Assembly (NCBI GenBank): GCA_034440635.1
Contig: JAOTON010000040.1
Coordinates: 62,001 to 126,000 of the forward strand
DNA length: 64,000 bases
Source: Lepas anatifera
Taxonomy: Eukaryota > Arthropoda > Thecostraca > Lepadidae
Reading direction: 5' to 3'
The number at the start of each line of letters is the position of its first letter. Position 1 is the stretch's first letter. The position numbers were made by a program, and so were the translations under genes. The notes beneath the pieces are model-generated. The model made no database searches. It was not told the DNA's origin and worked only from the letters and a program-made list of their open reading frames with translations. Below, piece after piece: positions 52,636 through 63,866 of this stretch.

Positions 52636-52870
52636 TGCGTCATTCATGTATGAAAATGTCTTTTTCACAGAGGATCCTACCTCTTCAGGTAGGCGGTAAT
52701 TAGGCTTGATTTTCTCTGACCGGCCGGGGGGCGCCGGCTGAGGCCTGGGGGGCGCCTCCTGGACAAAGCCAAAACAAGTGGTGCAAAAGATACTTTTGCA
52801 CCACTTGAAAAAAATCGAGTGGTGCAACTGCACCACTTGCACCCTGGAATCCGCCGTCCCTGTCTTCGGC

Positions 52871-52935
52871 GTCTAATCAACGATTATTTCAAGAGCTTGC
52901 TTGGCCGTCAGACAACGTCTGACTGTACAAGACAT
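52871..52935 (-). pseudogene. Displaced N terminus of the piggyBac transposase
   Basis: ATG at 52,935 starts MSCTVRRCLTAKQALEIIV, immediately followed by D, a stop and an acidic stretch that resumes beyond the giant insert at 42,294. The x-L-T-x-x-x-AL-E-x-I/L-x-D start then acidic run is what I expect of a piggyBac-like transposase N terminus. Confidence 0.6.
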
Positions 52936-53440
52936 CGTGAAACGAAATTACCACTTGATAAAGTGTCAAAAAATAGAATGTTTCTTGACTGAAACCCTCT
53001 CACGTACTGACGCTCCCTCCCTGCCCGCCGGCGGGCCTCGGATTTGACACCGGAAGAGACCAGCGGCTCCATTTGGTACCGCCAAAGTTTCACGGCACAT
53101 AGCGCAGGTTCCATAAATGTTTTTGTCATGTAACTTTGAGGCTATATCCCTTAAACATATTTCAACACATCCCCGCGTGCCAAAATTTCGTGAAATAAAA
53201 CGCACGGCTATCCCAATTAAATTTTGGCTGTGACACCACCGTTAAACAAATTTGCCAATTTTAGAAGCTTCCAAATTGTATTTCCACATTTCCCCCGGTC
53301 TTCCGGCGGATTATGTTACACAACTGATGTCTTCTCCAGACGAGAATGTCATTCACTAGAGCAGTTGCAACCGACAAATGCATTAAATGTGGATTGGAAC
53401 CAGATGTACCAAAAAGTACCGCTGGTACTTAACGGGTTAA

Positions 53441-54572
53441 TGCGACCAGACTCATTTTACAAGGCTACAAGTTATTGTAATTATTTAACGTATGGCCACT
53501 GGTTCGCCCGGGTCACCCCTAATATCTGACAAGCAGTCACCAAAGCAATTTAGTATGAGTACACAGTTTTGGATGACTCACCTCCCTTTTGCAGGCGCTG
53601 CGCAGACGGTGAAGTCACTGCCTAATAAAGCACGTCCCCTTCTTCACCATTATCACGTACTTCAACGCCAAGAACACCCATTCCCCACGTACTGCCGCGT
53701 CTAGAAGTGAAGCGCAACTGAACTGGAAAAATAAAATGCACGCGCCAGCACTTCCGGAATCTTTTCATTCAAATACTCTCAAATGACCCCAGCACGTGGC
53801 GTCAGTTAATCCGTATTGCACGCTCTCCTGGCGTAGATTTAATCTCTCCGTTTATTTACGCTTTGGCATTGTCATTTTAGGCCACATGTGTTTTCAGTTG
53901 ATCATGGTATATTCAGGGGGCGGACATGAGATACTTCTCCAGAATTCTGAGGGTTTTGAAGGTTCCACTTCTGGTTCTAACAGTTTTTTGGCAGCAAAAT
54001 TTAACATGTAATTCCAATGGGACTGTTTGCAGGGGTTTGGGGCACGGGCCAGTGGGAAAATGTAAGTGGTGCTTAAGGGTATGTTTTTTATTTTTGGTAT
54101 GTAAAATTGATCAGGCTATCTTCTGGGTGCAGCTTTTAGTCTCTAAAGCGCTTTTATAACAAGGAAAATCCACGATGAACTTCATGCTAATTCCTTCAGA
54201 ATTCTGTTTCAAACGTTTCGATTACCCAATCAAAACGCTGCATTTTACCTTATGCTTGCTAAATTAAAGTTATTTTGAACAAAACCCTTCAAAATACTGC
54301 CATATCCTCAACGTGCTGCCAAATCAGGCAGTCAGCTGGCTGTCATGTCCGAACCGTATCTATAGGAACCGTGGGTATATTCTGACTCCACATAATCGTG
54401 TCTAAAAACGCAACGCACCGGAAGCGAATGGAGTCATTCTATTCAACGGCTGGTGTCATTTTTAGCATTGGTGCTATCCAACGCCAAAAAGAGCGTCGAG
54501 ATACGCCAGATAGAATAAAAAAGGAACAAAATTATACATAACGAGTTATTTCATCACTATTGAGCGCCAAGG
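53441..54572. other. 1.1 kb without a recognised feature
   Basis: Unassigned AT-rich DNA between the piggyBac right end and a short palindrome. A 77-codon plus-strand frame near 53,926-54,159 is not recognisable. Confidence 0.3.
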
Positions 54573-55126
54573 TGTTCCCTGGCCTCTCCCCTCGAATCCG
54601 GAAATGTAAAAAACACTGAAGATTATATATTCGGGCACAGCCCTTCATCAGAATCGTGGAGTAAATATCAATAATTCTCAGTCCTAGTATAGCCAGACCT
54701 CGAATTGAGCTTCACACAAAAATGCCTTTTAGAATGAATCGTTAAAAATAAGATTGGATGTCGTGACAACAACGATATTGGTACCACTAACCTAAAAGCA
54801 ATGCCGACAATACGACAAACCTAGACCAGTATTTGTGACAGAACTGTATTCTGTATTCTGTCACAAATACCGGTCTAGGTTTGTCGTATTGTCGGCATTG
54901 CTTTTAGGTTAGAGGTACCAATATCGTTGTTGTCACGACATCCAACCTTATTTTTAACGATTCATTCTAAAAGGCATTTTTGTGTGAAGCTCAATTCGAG
55001 GTCTGGCTACACTAGGACTGAGAATTATTGATATTTACTCCACGATTCTGATGAAGGGCTGTGCCCGAATATATAATCTTCAGTGTTTTTTACATTTCCA
55101 GATTCGAGGGGAGAGGCCAGGGAACA
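54573..55126. repeat. 554-bp palindrome with 12-bp loop
   Basis: Arms 54,573-54,843 and 54,856-55,126 (271 bp each) pair with coordinate sum 109,699 and only a few mismatches (for example CCAGTATTTG against CCGGTATTTG; ACTAACC against TCTAACC). The loop is CTGTATTCTGTA. It carries no ORF and has foldback-MITE proportions. It ends ~240 bp upstream of the LINE ORF1 frame. Confidence 0.9.
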
Positions 55127-55435
55127 TTTTAGCAACTCATCATCATGCTCCTCGCCGCAGCACTTCAAAACTTATCAACTTTTGAGCGCCGCAGTGGTGG
55201 CCCGGGCGCCGAGCCGGACGGACGTGTGACCTTGGCTCCGGACGGGTCGGGGCCAGATCGGCGTCCAATGGCGAGCTGAAGGCGATCGAGTGTGGGGCCT
55301 GGGCGCTTACCAACTCTCAAGGTGGAATAGTGCAACGAACATGAATGTCCAAGTGAGCTCGAAGTGACTTTCAACGGCGAGTGTTTTCTGAACAGTGACA
55401 AGGGCAAAGAGTGTTTCGGTGTTTTTCCCGTGAAT

Positions 55436-56680
55436 ATGGAGTCGGACAGTGGAGACGATTCTGCCCATACAGCTGAAGGTGTAACCTCTGGTGGTGAAAA
55501 TACTACTAGGCTGCATGGCGGCCCAAAGAAACAACTCCTAGTTTCTCACTTCATACGGAAGGAAGAAACAAGGAAAAAGAAACGTGCGGCGCCGACCAGA
55601 AACTCAGCATCTCCACCAGATGCGGAGATGCCCGGGGCTAAGCGGCAGACAACGGGACCACCGGACGCTCAACCGACTCGCCTGGACCCAGATCTTTTAG
55701 CTGCTATCCAAACGATGATTGACAGAGCAACAGCGAAGTTAATTACGGCCATGGATGGAAAATTTGAGCACCTCGAAAAGCGCCTGGCCATCCTGGAGGC
55801 AGAAAGTATGGACAAAGAAATGGAACTGAAAAAAGTCAACGAGAAACTCGCGACACAGGAGAAGAGAGTAGAAGAGCTAGAACAGCGGATGGAAGGGATG
55901 GATGCCAACAGACGTCTTTCCTCCCTTATACTGACATGTGATGAGTTTAAGACTCGTCACAGTAATGAAGACATGGAGCAAAAGGTCGTAAGTGTCATCA
56001 ACAACCGCATTCCGCATGTTTTTCTTACTACCGACTCTATCCAGGCTGCTCACCGCCTTCAATCTGACTCGAAAGTCATCGTGAAATTTGTCAAGCGCAG
56101 TACTCGCGACGCAGTCTACGACAGTCGCTTCACGATGACGAGTTCAACAGGACGGCCGCCCGCAGCATCTACTGGGGTGCCCGGCCTGGCGTGGTCCCCT
56201 CTGTACATCAACGAGCAGTTGACCGCGGCAAACAACGCGATTTACCAGGAACTCCTGAGAGCACGGCGGCGCGAGAACGGCTCTCTCATCGCGTCTGTCT
56301 TCAGCCGCCGTGGTGTGGTCTGGTGTAGAACAGAGAAGAACGGCAGGAACATCAAAGTGCCGGATCAACAACATTTGCGACGGATCCTGGGGGCGCCCGT
56401 TTTCCGCCGGCGCTCAACGGGAACGTCAGTCGGGATCGACGAACTCGCTGGGACACTCGTGCTACTGCAGCGGGATCCGGTGCGGCTGCGCCTGCGGCGC
56501 TGCCGGCTCCCTCGGCGCCCGCCCCGACCTCAGGCGAGCTGGCGGCGGGTGCTGTCGGCGGGGCCCGGCCGCCGGCCCGGATTGTCGACGCCTGCGGCCC
56601 ATCCGCACCGAGGTTGTGAGACCTGGGCCCGGCTCTGCGTCGACGGACAGTTGCTCCAACTCCCAGCAGTGAACAGTTAG
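55436..56680 (+). CDS. LINE ORF1 protein (coiled-coil RNA-binding type)
   Basis: The frame is open from a GTG at 55,364; the first ATG is at 55,436 (MESDSGDDSAHTAEG), giving 414 codons. A basic stretch KKKRAAPTRNS is followed by a long heptad coiled coil (GKFEHLEKRLAILEAE to EKRVEELEQRMEG, residues ~115-160), then an RRM-like or ORF1-core region with TTDSIQAAHRLQSDSKVIVKF and LYINEQLTAANNAIYQELL, a pattern common in Tx1/L1-type ORF1 proteins. It should bind element RNA as a multimer. After ~residue 330 the reading frame becomes Arg/Pro-rich, while the +1 frame gives an Ala/Pro-rich tail, so a frameshift near 56,390 is possible. Confidence 0.7.
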   Translation: MESDSGDDSAHTAEGVTSGGENTTRLHGGPKKQLLVSHFIRKEETRKKKRAAPTRNSASPPDAEMPGAKRQTTGPPDAQPTRLDPDLLAAIQTMIDRATAKLITAMDGKFEHLEKRLAILEAESMDKEMELKKVNEKLATQEKRVEELEQRMEGMDANRRLSSLILTCDEFKTRHSNEDMEQKVVSVINNRIPHVFLTTDSIQAAHRLQSDSKVIVKFVKRSTRDAVYDSRFTMTSSTGRPPAASTGVPGLAWSPLYINEQLTAANNAIYQELLRARRRENGSLIASVFSRRGVVWCRTEKNGRNIKVPDQQHLRRILGAPVFRRRSTGTSVGIDELAGTLVLLQRDPVRLRLRRCRLPRRPPRPQASWRRVLSAGPGRRPGLSTPAAHPHRGCETWARLCVDGQLLQLPAVNS

Positions 56681-58440
56681 TAGGCAGCAATTACTGACGG
56701 TGAGGAAACTACTTTGAGAATTTCTTTAAAAACTCATGAGTTCTTAGTAGTCATTGTTGATATACTATTGTTATCTGAGTGAGTGCGGTAGATAATGTTT
56801 CTATTAAGAGGACAACTTGTCTTTTTGAAACACATGCTGGCGCTTGTTTCGAGATGGTGCTGTTTTTTTTTGTCAAGTTTGTATTCGTCATATTCTTCAT
56901 AGTATAACAGCTGTCTGAAATTAGTCTTTGCTAACATTGCTATAAGATGTATTCTGTTCGGAGTAAATACCCTAAGTTGTCAGACGCTTGCACAGGCGTT
57001 GAATACGCATAATCACACATTTTACATTGCACATTAATTCAAGATAAATGTTGCTTGTTGTGTGTAAATCCAGGTACGTGCAGTGATGACGTGCTGGTAA
57101 CGGTCGCCGGCGGCTCCGACGGCTGGCGCGGCGGGGTCGCGCGGTCCGGCGGCGGCGGCTGCTGCTTCTTAGCGGTGGATATCGGCGACGGCTGGCCGCG
57201 CGGCCCTGCTGGTGCCGCGGCGGAGTCGGCGGCGAAGGAAGTGTTGTGCACATCAACTGCACACTATATCGCAGGACCGTGGGTAAGCGTAACACTGTGC
57301 TATATGGTCAATCTTGCATGCTGATTTTGATAGATGTGAATACTGAGGGAAATCAGTTGCTGAGTAGCGAGAATTTAAAATCAAAGAATGAGATTTAAGA
57401 ATAAGTGCAAATGTCGCCCAACACTGAGTTTTGTCCATGCATAGTCCAGATTCCTAAAAAACAGTCCAGGGGGTCATTTCCAAATGAAACGCATCAACAA
57501 TGTTATGTTAACAACATTTACAGTTAACAATATTATGGATCGAGAAGTATTGCTTTGAATATTTGTCAACGCTTTTCTTGTGTTGTCAGAAGTCCAAAGT
57601 GATTTTGTTTTGGTCTAACGAGACTGTACAGCAGATGCTATGAGTTATGTGACACTGTTCTAAAATTGCTGTATGTTCAATTTCTCATCGTTACCGCCCG
57701 CTGGTTGCGGCGGCATTACTGTGACAGCGACTGCTAAGGTGGCGTATCTGCGAGCCGCGCCTTCCAGTCGGCTCCAGTCCGAAGTCGTCTCGCGGCTGTT
57801 TGTTCCGGCGAATCGCCCGCCGCTCTGGTGTGTAGTTCACGGGTGCTGGAATCTATTGATTTACGACTAATTCAGTATGTCACCTTTTGCGCCAGATCAT
57901 TGGTAAACAACTATGGGGCATTTTGCGTGAATGCATCATTGCTATCTCCAATGTATGTTATTTGTTTTCATTTATCTAATTCGTTGTCTCTACCCACAAC
58001 TTGTTATGAACTGAATCACGCCAGTATGTATTACGCTTGTCCAAAAAAGCTGAGCGACTGCGTAACTGTATGCAGCTCCCGTTGACACGTCGGACTGCTG
58101 TTAACGAGCGCTATTTTCTCACAAATTTCGGTGTTATTGTGCGTCTGGGCCCGACACGCAGCTCTCCAGGCGGTGATAGATGGCAGTGGGCTCGGATTGG
58201 GACCCAGGCAACCAGGTTCTGTCCACCAAGTGTGTTATAGGTGGCGCATGTGTAGCTATTGTGGAAACCACTGTAACTAACCTGTTAAAACACGCCAAAC
58301 ACACATCACACAACAAACGCACCACACTCTCTTCCATTGCAAGCAATCAAAACAACAAAACACATGCAGCAGTACAGAATAGCGGCAAGTTAGCCCTTCT
58401 AGATTTTCGCTCGTTCCGTGGCAGACGTAAAAATTAAAAA
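56681..58440. other. 1.75 kb between LINE ORF1 and ORF2 with GC-rich islands
   Basis: Unusually long for a LINE intergenic spacer. GC-rich islands at 57,073-57,280 and 57,690-57,840 stand out from AT-rich surroundings. The first is preceded by AATCCAG and followed by GTGG|GTAAGC, and ORF1 itself is followed by GACG|GTGAGG (56,699). These resemble splice sites. The islands could be exons of a captured or host gene, or diverged LINE sequence. Open frames through them (SDDVLVTVAGGSDGWRGG; LPPAGCGGITVTATAKV) are not recognised. Confidence 0.3.
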
Positions 58441-61400
58441 ATGTCTGAACTACGACTTATGAGTATGAACTGTCGAGGGCTCGCCTCTCAGCAGAAAAGA
58501 CGGGATGTTGTTGATTTTTTGAAAAACTCCAAATTTGATATAATTTTCCTTCAAGATACCCACCTCACCACACGGTCAGTACCGTACTTTGATGTTTTAT
58601 GGAAAGGGTGAGGCTATCATGCCTGTAAGTCGAATTTTAGTCGCGGAACTTCCATTCTAATTAAGCATACATTGTCTCACGAAATTATTTCAGAATCTGA
58701 TGGCACAAATGGAAACTTTAAAGCCATTCAATGTAAAATACACGGGAACTTGTATTCCCTAATTAGTGTTTATGGACCAAATGAAGACAATCCAGTGTTT
58801 TATGAGGAATTAGAGCGATGCATTGAAACTATGGCCCCTGAAAATCTGGTAGTTGCTGGAGACTGGAATTTTGTAATCGATTTAGAAAAGGATTCAAACT
58901 ATATTCATGAAAGTAACAGAAATGCCAAAGCTCGTTTTCTCCGAACTGTTCAGGAATATAAACTAATAGATGTATGGCGGGACTTACATCCTAATGAAAA
59001 ACAATTTAGTTGGTTTAAAAGGACTCCATTAAAATATGGCCGACTAGACATGGTCTTTATAAGTAATGAACTAACTAGAAACATAACCAAGTGCGAAATT
59101 ATTCCGGCTTACAGGACTGACCACTGTAGTGTAGTATGGTCTCTAAAGGAACATAATTTAAAAAAGGGCCCTGGAATATGGAAGTTTAATGAAAGTCTTC
59201 TTGATGACCCAGAATACATTTCATGCATCATTGATTGTATAAAAAATCAAATAAACCAATATGCGCTCCCAATATATTCAATGGAATTCCGATCAGAACC
59301 TTCAAATTTTGCTGAGCTAGAGCTTAGTATTGATATAAATTTGTTTTACGAAACACTAATTATGATGATTCGAGGCCAAACAGTACAATACTCAAAACGT
59401 AAAGCACGAAGAAACAGAAATGAAGAGACCAAACTTCGACAAAAAATTGGAGAGTTAGAAAGACACGTCCTAACTGATTCAGAAGGGATAAGTGATGAAC
59501 TAATAAGGGTTAAACATAGGCTGGAGCAAATCCGAGCACCAAGGATACAAGGACTGATTACGAGATCAAGAGTAGCATGGCACGAGCAGGGAGAGAAGTG
59601 TTCAAAGTATTTTCTAGGACTTGAAAAAAGAAATGCCATTCGAAAATCAATAAATCGTATCCAAAAAGCAGACAAAGTAATTTCAGACAAGAAGAAAATT
59701 TTAGAAGAATTTTCAAATCACTTTTCAGAAAGATATAGGGCATCCAATACCATGGAAAATGCCTCCTGTTTTCTGGAAAATACCATCGATAATAAATTAA
59801 GCTAATACGAGAGAACCGAACTAGAAAAACCCATAACTCTTGATGAGCTAACACAAGCGTTGCAGGGGATGAATAAAGGACGATCTCCGGGTGTTAATGG
59901 GTTTACTGCCCCTTTCTTCAGACAATTCTGGATATACATAGGTTCATTTCTTTTGAGGGTTTTAAATAATAACATTGCGCTAGGAAATACATGTCATTCT
60001 TTTCGTGAAGGAATCATTACATTAATTCCGAAGTCAGGCCAGGACGAAGAATCTGTTAAGGGATGGAGGCCGATATCGTTATTAAATACGGACTTTAAAA
60101 TTATTTCCACTGCTGTTGCTAACAGATTGAAAAGCGTAATGGATACACTTGTCTCTTCCACTCAATCAGCCTATATAAAGGGCAGATATATCGGAGAAAA
60201 CACAAGACTAGTCTATGATGTAATCGACTATCTTAAAAAAGAAGAGAAAACCGGACTTATTCTTGCAGCCGACTTTGAAGCTGCATTTGAGTCTGTTGCC
60301 TGGAGTTTTTTAAAACAAGCGTTAGTGTCCTTTAATTTTGGGCCTCAATTTAGATCAATTATTGACTTATTATACCTTAATTCGAACAATTTCTCTCGAA
60401 TTTTACTGGCTGGCTACTTAGGAGAAAACAATTTATTTAAACCAAGGGATCAGGCAGGGTGACCCAGCCAGTGGATACTTATTCAACTTAGCAGTCGAAC
60501 CACTTGCCTCCCAATTAAAAAAATCAACTCGATGCAGTGGTATCCGTCTTGGAACAGACATGGAAGTGCGGCTCTCTCAATATGCTGATGATATGATAAT
60601 ATTCTCAAAGGCAGACGAAAATGCATTAGGTGCTGCTATTGAAGAGTTGAAAAGGTTTTCATGCTTTTCCAACCTGAAGCTGAACATAAAGAAAACTAAA
60701 TATTTACCAATCGGGCCAGTTAGTGAAACCCTAAGCAATAATGCGTCAGGTATAACATCGGTAGATGAGCTAAAAATCTTAGGTATCAAGTTTAATAAGA
60801 CAAATACCTTGATAACTGAAAACAATTTGAAAGACAAAATCGACTCCCTCCAACAAGAAATCAAGCAATGGAATAGACGAAAGTTGACACTCGTAGGAAA
60901 AATCACCGTTATTAAATCTATATTATTGGCAAAAATGGTTCATGTCTTTATTACATTGCCAACGCCACCCCAAGCGACAATAAAACAACTTGAAAAAATT
61001 ACTTACGATTTTCTTTGGAATTACAGATGTGATCCGGTGAAACGCTCCAAATTAGTGCAAAAAACAATGCATGATGGCCTAGATGTTCCAGACATTACTT
61101 CATTTATGAAAAGCCTAAAGATTGGATGGGTTAAACGTTTGTACACCTCAAAACAGTCATGGACAATTTTAGTTAAGCACACCTTACCACCAATTGAAAC
61201 ATTTCTTACCTATGGTTCTAAGAAACTAAAAGAAATTGTCAAAACTCAACATAACCCTTTCTGGATAGATGTATTCAATGCGTGGACCGAGTTTATTCTG
61301 CTACATAAGCCTGCAGACGAAGACATACTTACAAGCACGCTATGGTACTCCAATTTTAGTAAGTTTAAAACATCGATAATACGGAGATGGGACAAAAAAG

Positions 61401-62203
61401 GCCTCAGATTCATTGGTGATCTCATTAACAGAGATACGGGACTTTTTTATTCACATGCTGATTTACGACGAATCTACAACATTCCCATTACTTTTCTTTG
61501 CTATGAATCACTGATCAGAGGATTACCAAACATACAACTTTGCACAACTAGATTTAAGTTTGATCGACCGGTATTGCCTTACCAACTAGCACTAATCAGT
61601 AAAAATGTAAATACCGGCAGACTTGCCTACCAAGAATTTATAAACCGGCTAAGAGCAAAATATAAAAACTCACAACAAGCATGGGTGAACAAATGGAGCC
61701 AAAATGGAATCGAAACACCTTATATAGGAAGCATGTATACTATATGCTCAACAACGAAAAATACATACCTACAATCATTTCACTTCAAACTAATAGCAAA
61801 TATAATTGCGACTAACAGATATCTTAACATAATAGGGAAATCACAAACAGCGTTATGCTCTTTCTGTAAAAGATCAGTTGAAACAGTTGATCATCTTTTT
61901 TGGACCTGCCTCAAAACTCAAACTTTCATTCGAGAGGTAAAATCTGAGCTCAATTTAAGATTTAATGTTACATTACAGTTTCACAAATCAAACTGGTTCC
62001 TCCCCTCTTTTGAGAACTGCACAAAAATGGAAATTATGTTAGCAACTATCGTAAAACTAGTTCTATTCAAAGCACGGCTAAGAAAGCAACAACCAAATAT
62101 AGAATACTTTACTAATACTTTACGGTTAGAAGTAGAAAAAGAAAGTATTGTCGCAAGAAAAACAACAAGGTTGTCGAGTTTAATGAAAAGTGGGGGGAAT
62201 TAG
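58441..62203 (+). pseudogene. Tx1/L1-like LINE ORF2: endonuclease, RT, zinc finger
   Basis: ATG at 58,441 begins MSELRLMSMNCRGLASQ. The APE-type endonuclease follows: IIFLQDTHL, VYGPNEDNP, VVAGDWNFVID, GRLDMVF and YRTDHCSVV. RT: KSPGVNGFTAPFFRQFW-like GRSPGVNGF, GWRPISLLNTDFKI, LAADFEAAFESV (motif A), IRQGDPASGYLFNLAVEP (motif B) and YADDMIIF (motif C). A C-terminal CSFCKRSVETVDHLFWTC zinc finger (zf-RVT type) fits the Tx1/L1 group. Three lesions: TGA at 58,609, TAA at 59,803 and a frameshift near 60,443-60,463 just before motif B. Catalytic residues are otherwise present. It encodes target cleavage and reverse transcription, so this copy is inactive but not old. Confidence 0.9.
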
Positions 62204-62342
62204 GGAGTCGACTGCTCCAATAGAAATAACTCAATCAGATCAGTCATAAAAACACGGAACATATATTGGAAAGTAAATTAAACATACAAACCTTCTAGTA
62301 CTGCTGCTCTTCAGATCAGGTACATCACATTACTGGTCAGTG

Positions 62343-62575
62343 AGCGCACACACACACCGCTAGATAAACACAAATGAACATATGAAAACTCACATACCCG
62401 CACACCCCCCACACGCACACACACCCACGTCCACGCACACACCCACATCTACATCCACACCCACCCACACCCACATCCACATCCACACCCACCCCCACCC
62501 CACCCACACCCACACCCACATCCACATCCACATCCACATCCACACCACACACACACATACACACACACACACTAA
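62343..62575. repeat. CA/CCACAT microsatellite
   Basis: Mixed (CA)n, (CCCACA)n and (CCACAT)n repeats, about 140 bp downstream of the ORF2 stop. Frames are Thr-His-Pro or Val-Asp-Gly type low complexity, not genes. Confidence 0.95.
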
Positions 62576-62903
62576 GCATTTCAAATACAAAACATCCGCA
62601 ATATCCCTGAGCTGAAATGAATGTAAGGTGCAAATGGTCATGTCATGTGAACTTACAGAAGTGCAATTTCGGTGTTTTTGAACCATACATGTGTGCGGAC
62701 AAATATACCCCCGGCGGAAGCCGTGGCGAATGAAAAAAAACTTTTGAGCGCCATTAAATTATGCAAGAGCGTACAAATACATCACATAGTTTCACTTGAG
62801 ATCAGCTTTCGGCGTCGTGGAATCAAATTGTTCCTTTCAACTTCGTGATTCTGGAATATACAGATGATGGGGGTGTGAAAATTTCTCTCCGTGTACGACA
62901 GGG

Positions 62904-63523
62904 ATGAGGACCCTGGATTCCTACTACGCCTCTAAAACTGAGGAAGACCTGGATTCCATCCTAGCTAGAATGTGCGCGAGAGATGAACTGCCTTTCACAT
63001 TTTTTTGCACTTCGCCGGACCTGCGCCGACTAATGGCTGCTAAATGTTACAAAAACCTACCAATCCATCATAAAACCATTTGCCGGCGTGTTCTCAAACA
63101 CTGTGCTCACCTGAAGTGCGAGATGAAGGTGAAGTTGGCCGATCAAGTGTCAAAGGGCAAAAGGTTCTCGCCTACAATCGATGAATATACGTCCTTGAAA
63201 AACCGTCGCTACATGAGCGTGACTGTCCACTTCGAAGGCAACATGTGGGGTCTCGGTGTCGCGCGTTGTCACGGCTCAATGCCAGTGGAGAAGTATCTGG
63301 ATCTTCTGCAGGGCAAGTTGGCAGAATTTGGGCTTGAGCTCAGTAAGCACGTCACCTGTGTCACAACCGACGGAGCTTCCGTGATGGTCAAATTCGGAAA
63401 ATCACTGCCTTGCGAACACCAACTCTGCCTCGCTCACGGCGTGCACCTGACCGTCATCGACGCTCTGATGACAGGCAGACCTCTGAACAAGCAGACGACG
63501 GCGGTGGTGGTGAAATTTACCAG
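62904..63523 (+). pseudogene. hAT transposase fragment, N-terminal part of catalytic domain
   Basis: From ATG at 62,904: LDSILARMCARDELPFTFF, then CTSPDLRRLMAAKCYKNLP, SPTIDEYTSLKNRRYM, GLGVARCHGSMPVEKYLDLL, CVTTDGASVMVKFGKSL (expected catalytic D region) and CEHQLCLAHGVHLTVID. This order is typical of ZBED-like hAT transposases, which excise DNA and leave 8-bp duplications. No BED finger precedes it; CCGTGTACGACAG just upstream (62,889-62,901) could be a splice acceptor. After GTPL-like LNKQTTAVVVKFTR the frame hits a stop (63,525) at a CAG|GTGAGA that looks like a splice donor. The next hAT-like segment is at 63,867. Confidence 0.75.
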
Positions 63524-63866
63524 GTGAGATCAATTGTAATGTACCTGAAAGCTTTTATTCTGAGATAGCGCAAAAATAGTTTATTACAATGACGGCAAAT
63601 GATATATTTGCAGGTGTTTGAGTTCTGCTGTGCGATCTGATTCGAATATTTGTGGTCTTTTGACATTCAGTGTCTTTAAATTCATTCTCTGATCGATGTC
63701 ACGCACATCCTTTGTATTTTTTTCGCGTATTTTATCATCATGGGTGAAAATCTGTGAGTCAAATTTGAACTGGTCAATTGACTTGTATTGCCGTTCTAGC
63801 TGCATAGCATGCCTATGCAAATTTTTCTGTCGTCGTAGCGTCAATGTGAATCTTGCCGCCTTGCAG
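63524..63866 (+). other. Interval between the two hAT segments (possible intron)
   Basis: Begins GTGAGA and ends TTGCAG, both splice-like, with AT-rich content. Joining at exactly these sites leaves two nucleotides and shifts the acidic segment out of frame, so the intron reading is not secured. Confidence 0.4.

Larger units (their letters stand above)
42295..52862. mobile_element. Giant (10.6 kb) composite hAT-like element II
   Basis: The left end CAGAGACGGCGGATTCCA and the right end (inverted) CAGGGACGGCGGATTCCA are flanked by perfect 8-bp direct repeats TCTTCGGC (42,287-42,294 and 52,863-52,870). The duplication falls inside the acidic N-terminal part of a piggyBac transposase, so the pre-insertion gene is recognisable on both sides. 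Contents left to right: terminus plus GGCGCC units, RT remnant, unassigned 1.4 kb, MITE, RT-RNase H remnant with a nested TTAA element, block B, SINE, GGCGCC arrays. The ends are the same two distinct ends as element I, in opposite overall orientation. No hAT transposase is encoded. Confidence 0.85.
40562..53436 (-). mobile_element. piggyBac transposon split by giant element II
   Basis: Left end TTAA (40,558-40,561) then TCCATTAAGTACCA; right end, inverted, TTAA (53,437-53,440) then CCCGTTAAGTACCA. Subterminal words AAATGGTACCGCTGGTC (40,700) and, inverted, GGTACCAAATGGAGCCGCTGGTC (~53,085) also match. Removing the 10,568-bp insert and one 8-bp duplication leaves about 2.3 kb, a normal autonomous piggyBac size. 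The minus strand encodes a piggyBac transposase whose first ~20 codons lie right of the insert and the rest to its left. Confidence 0.75.
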
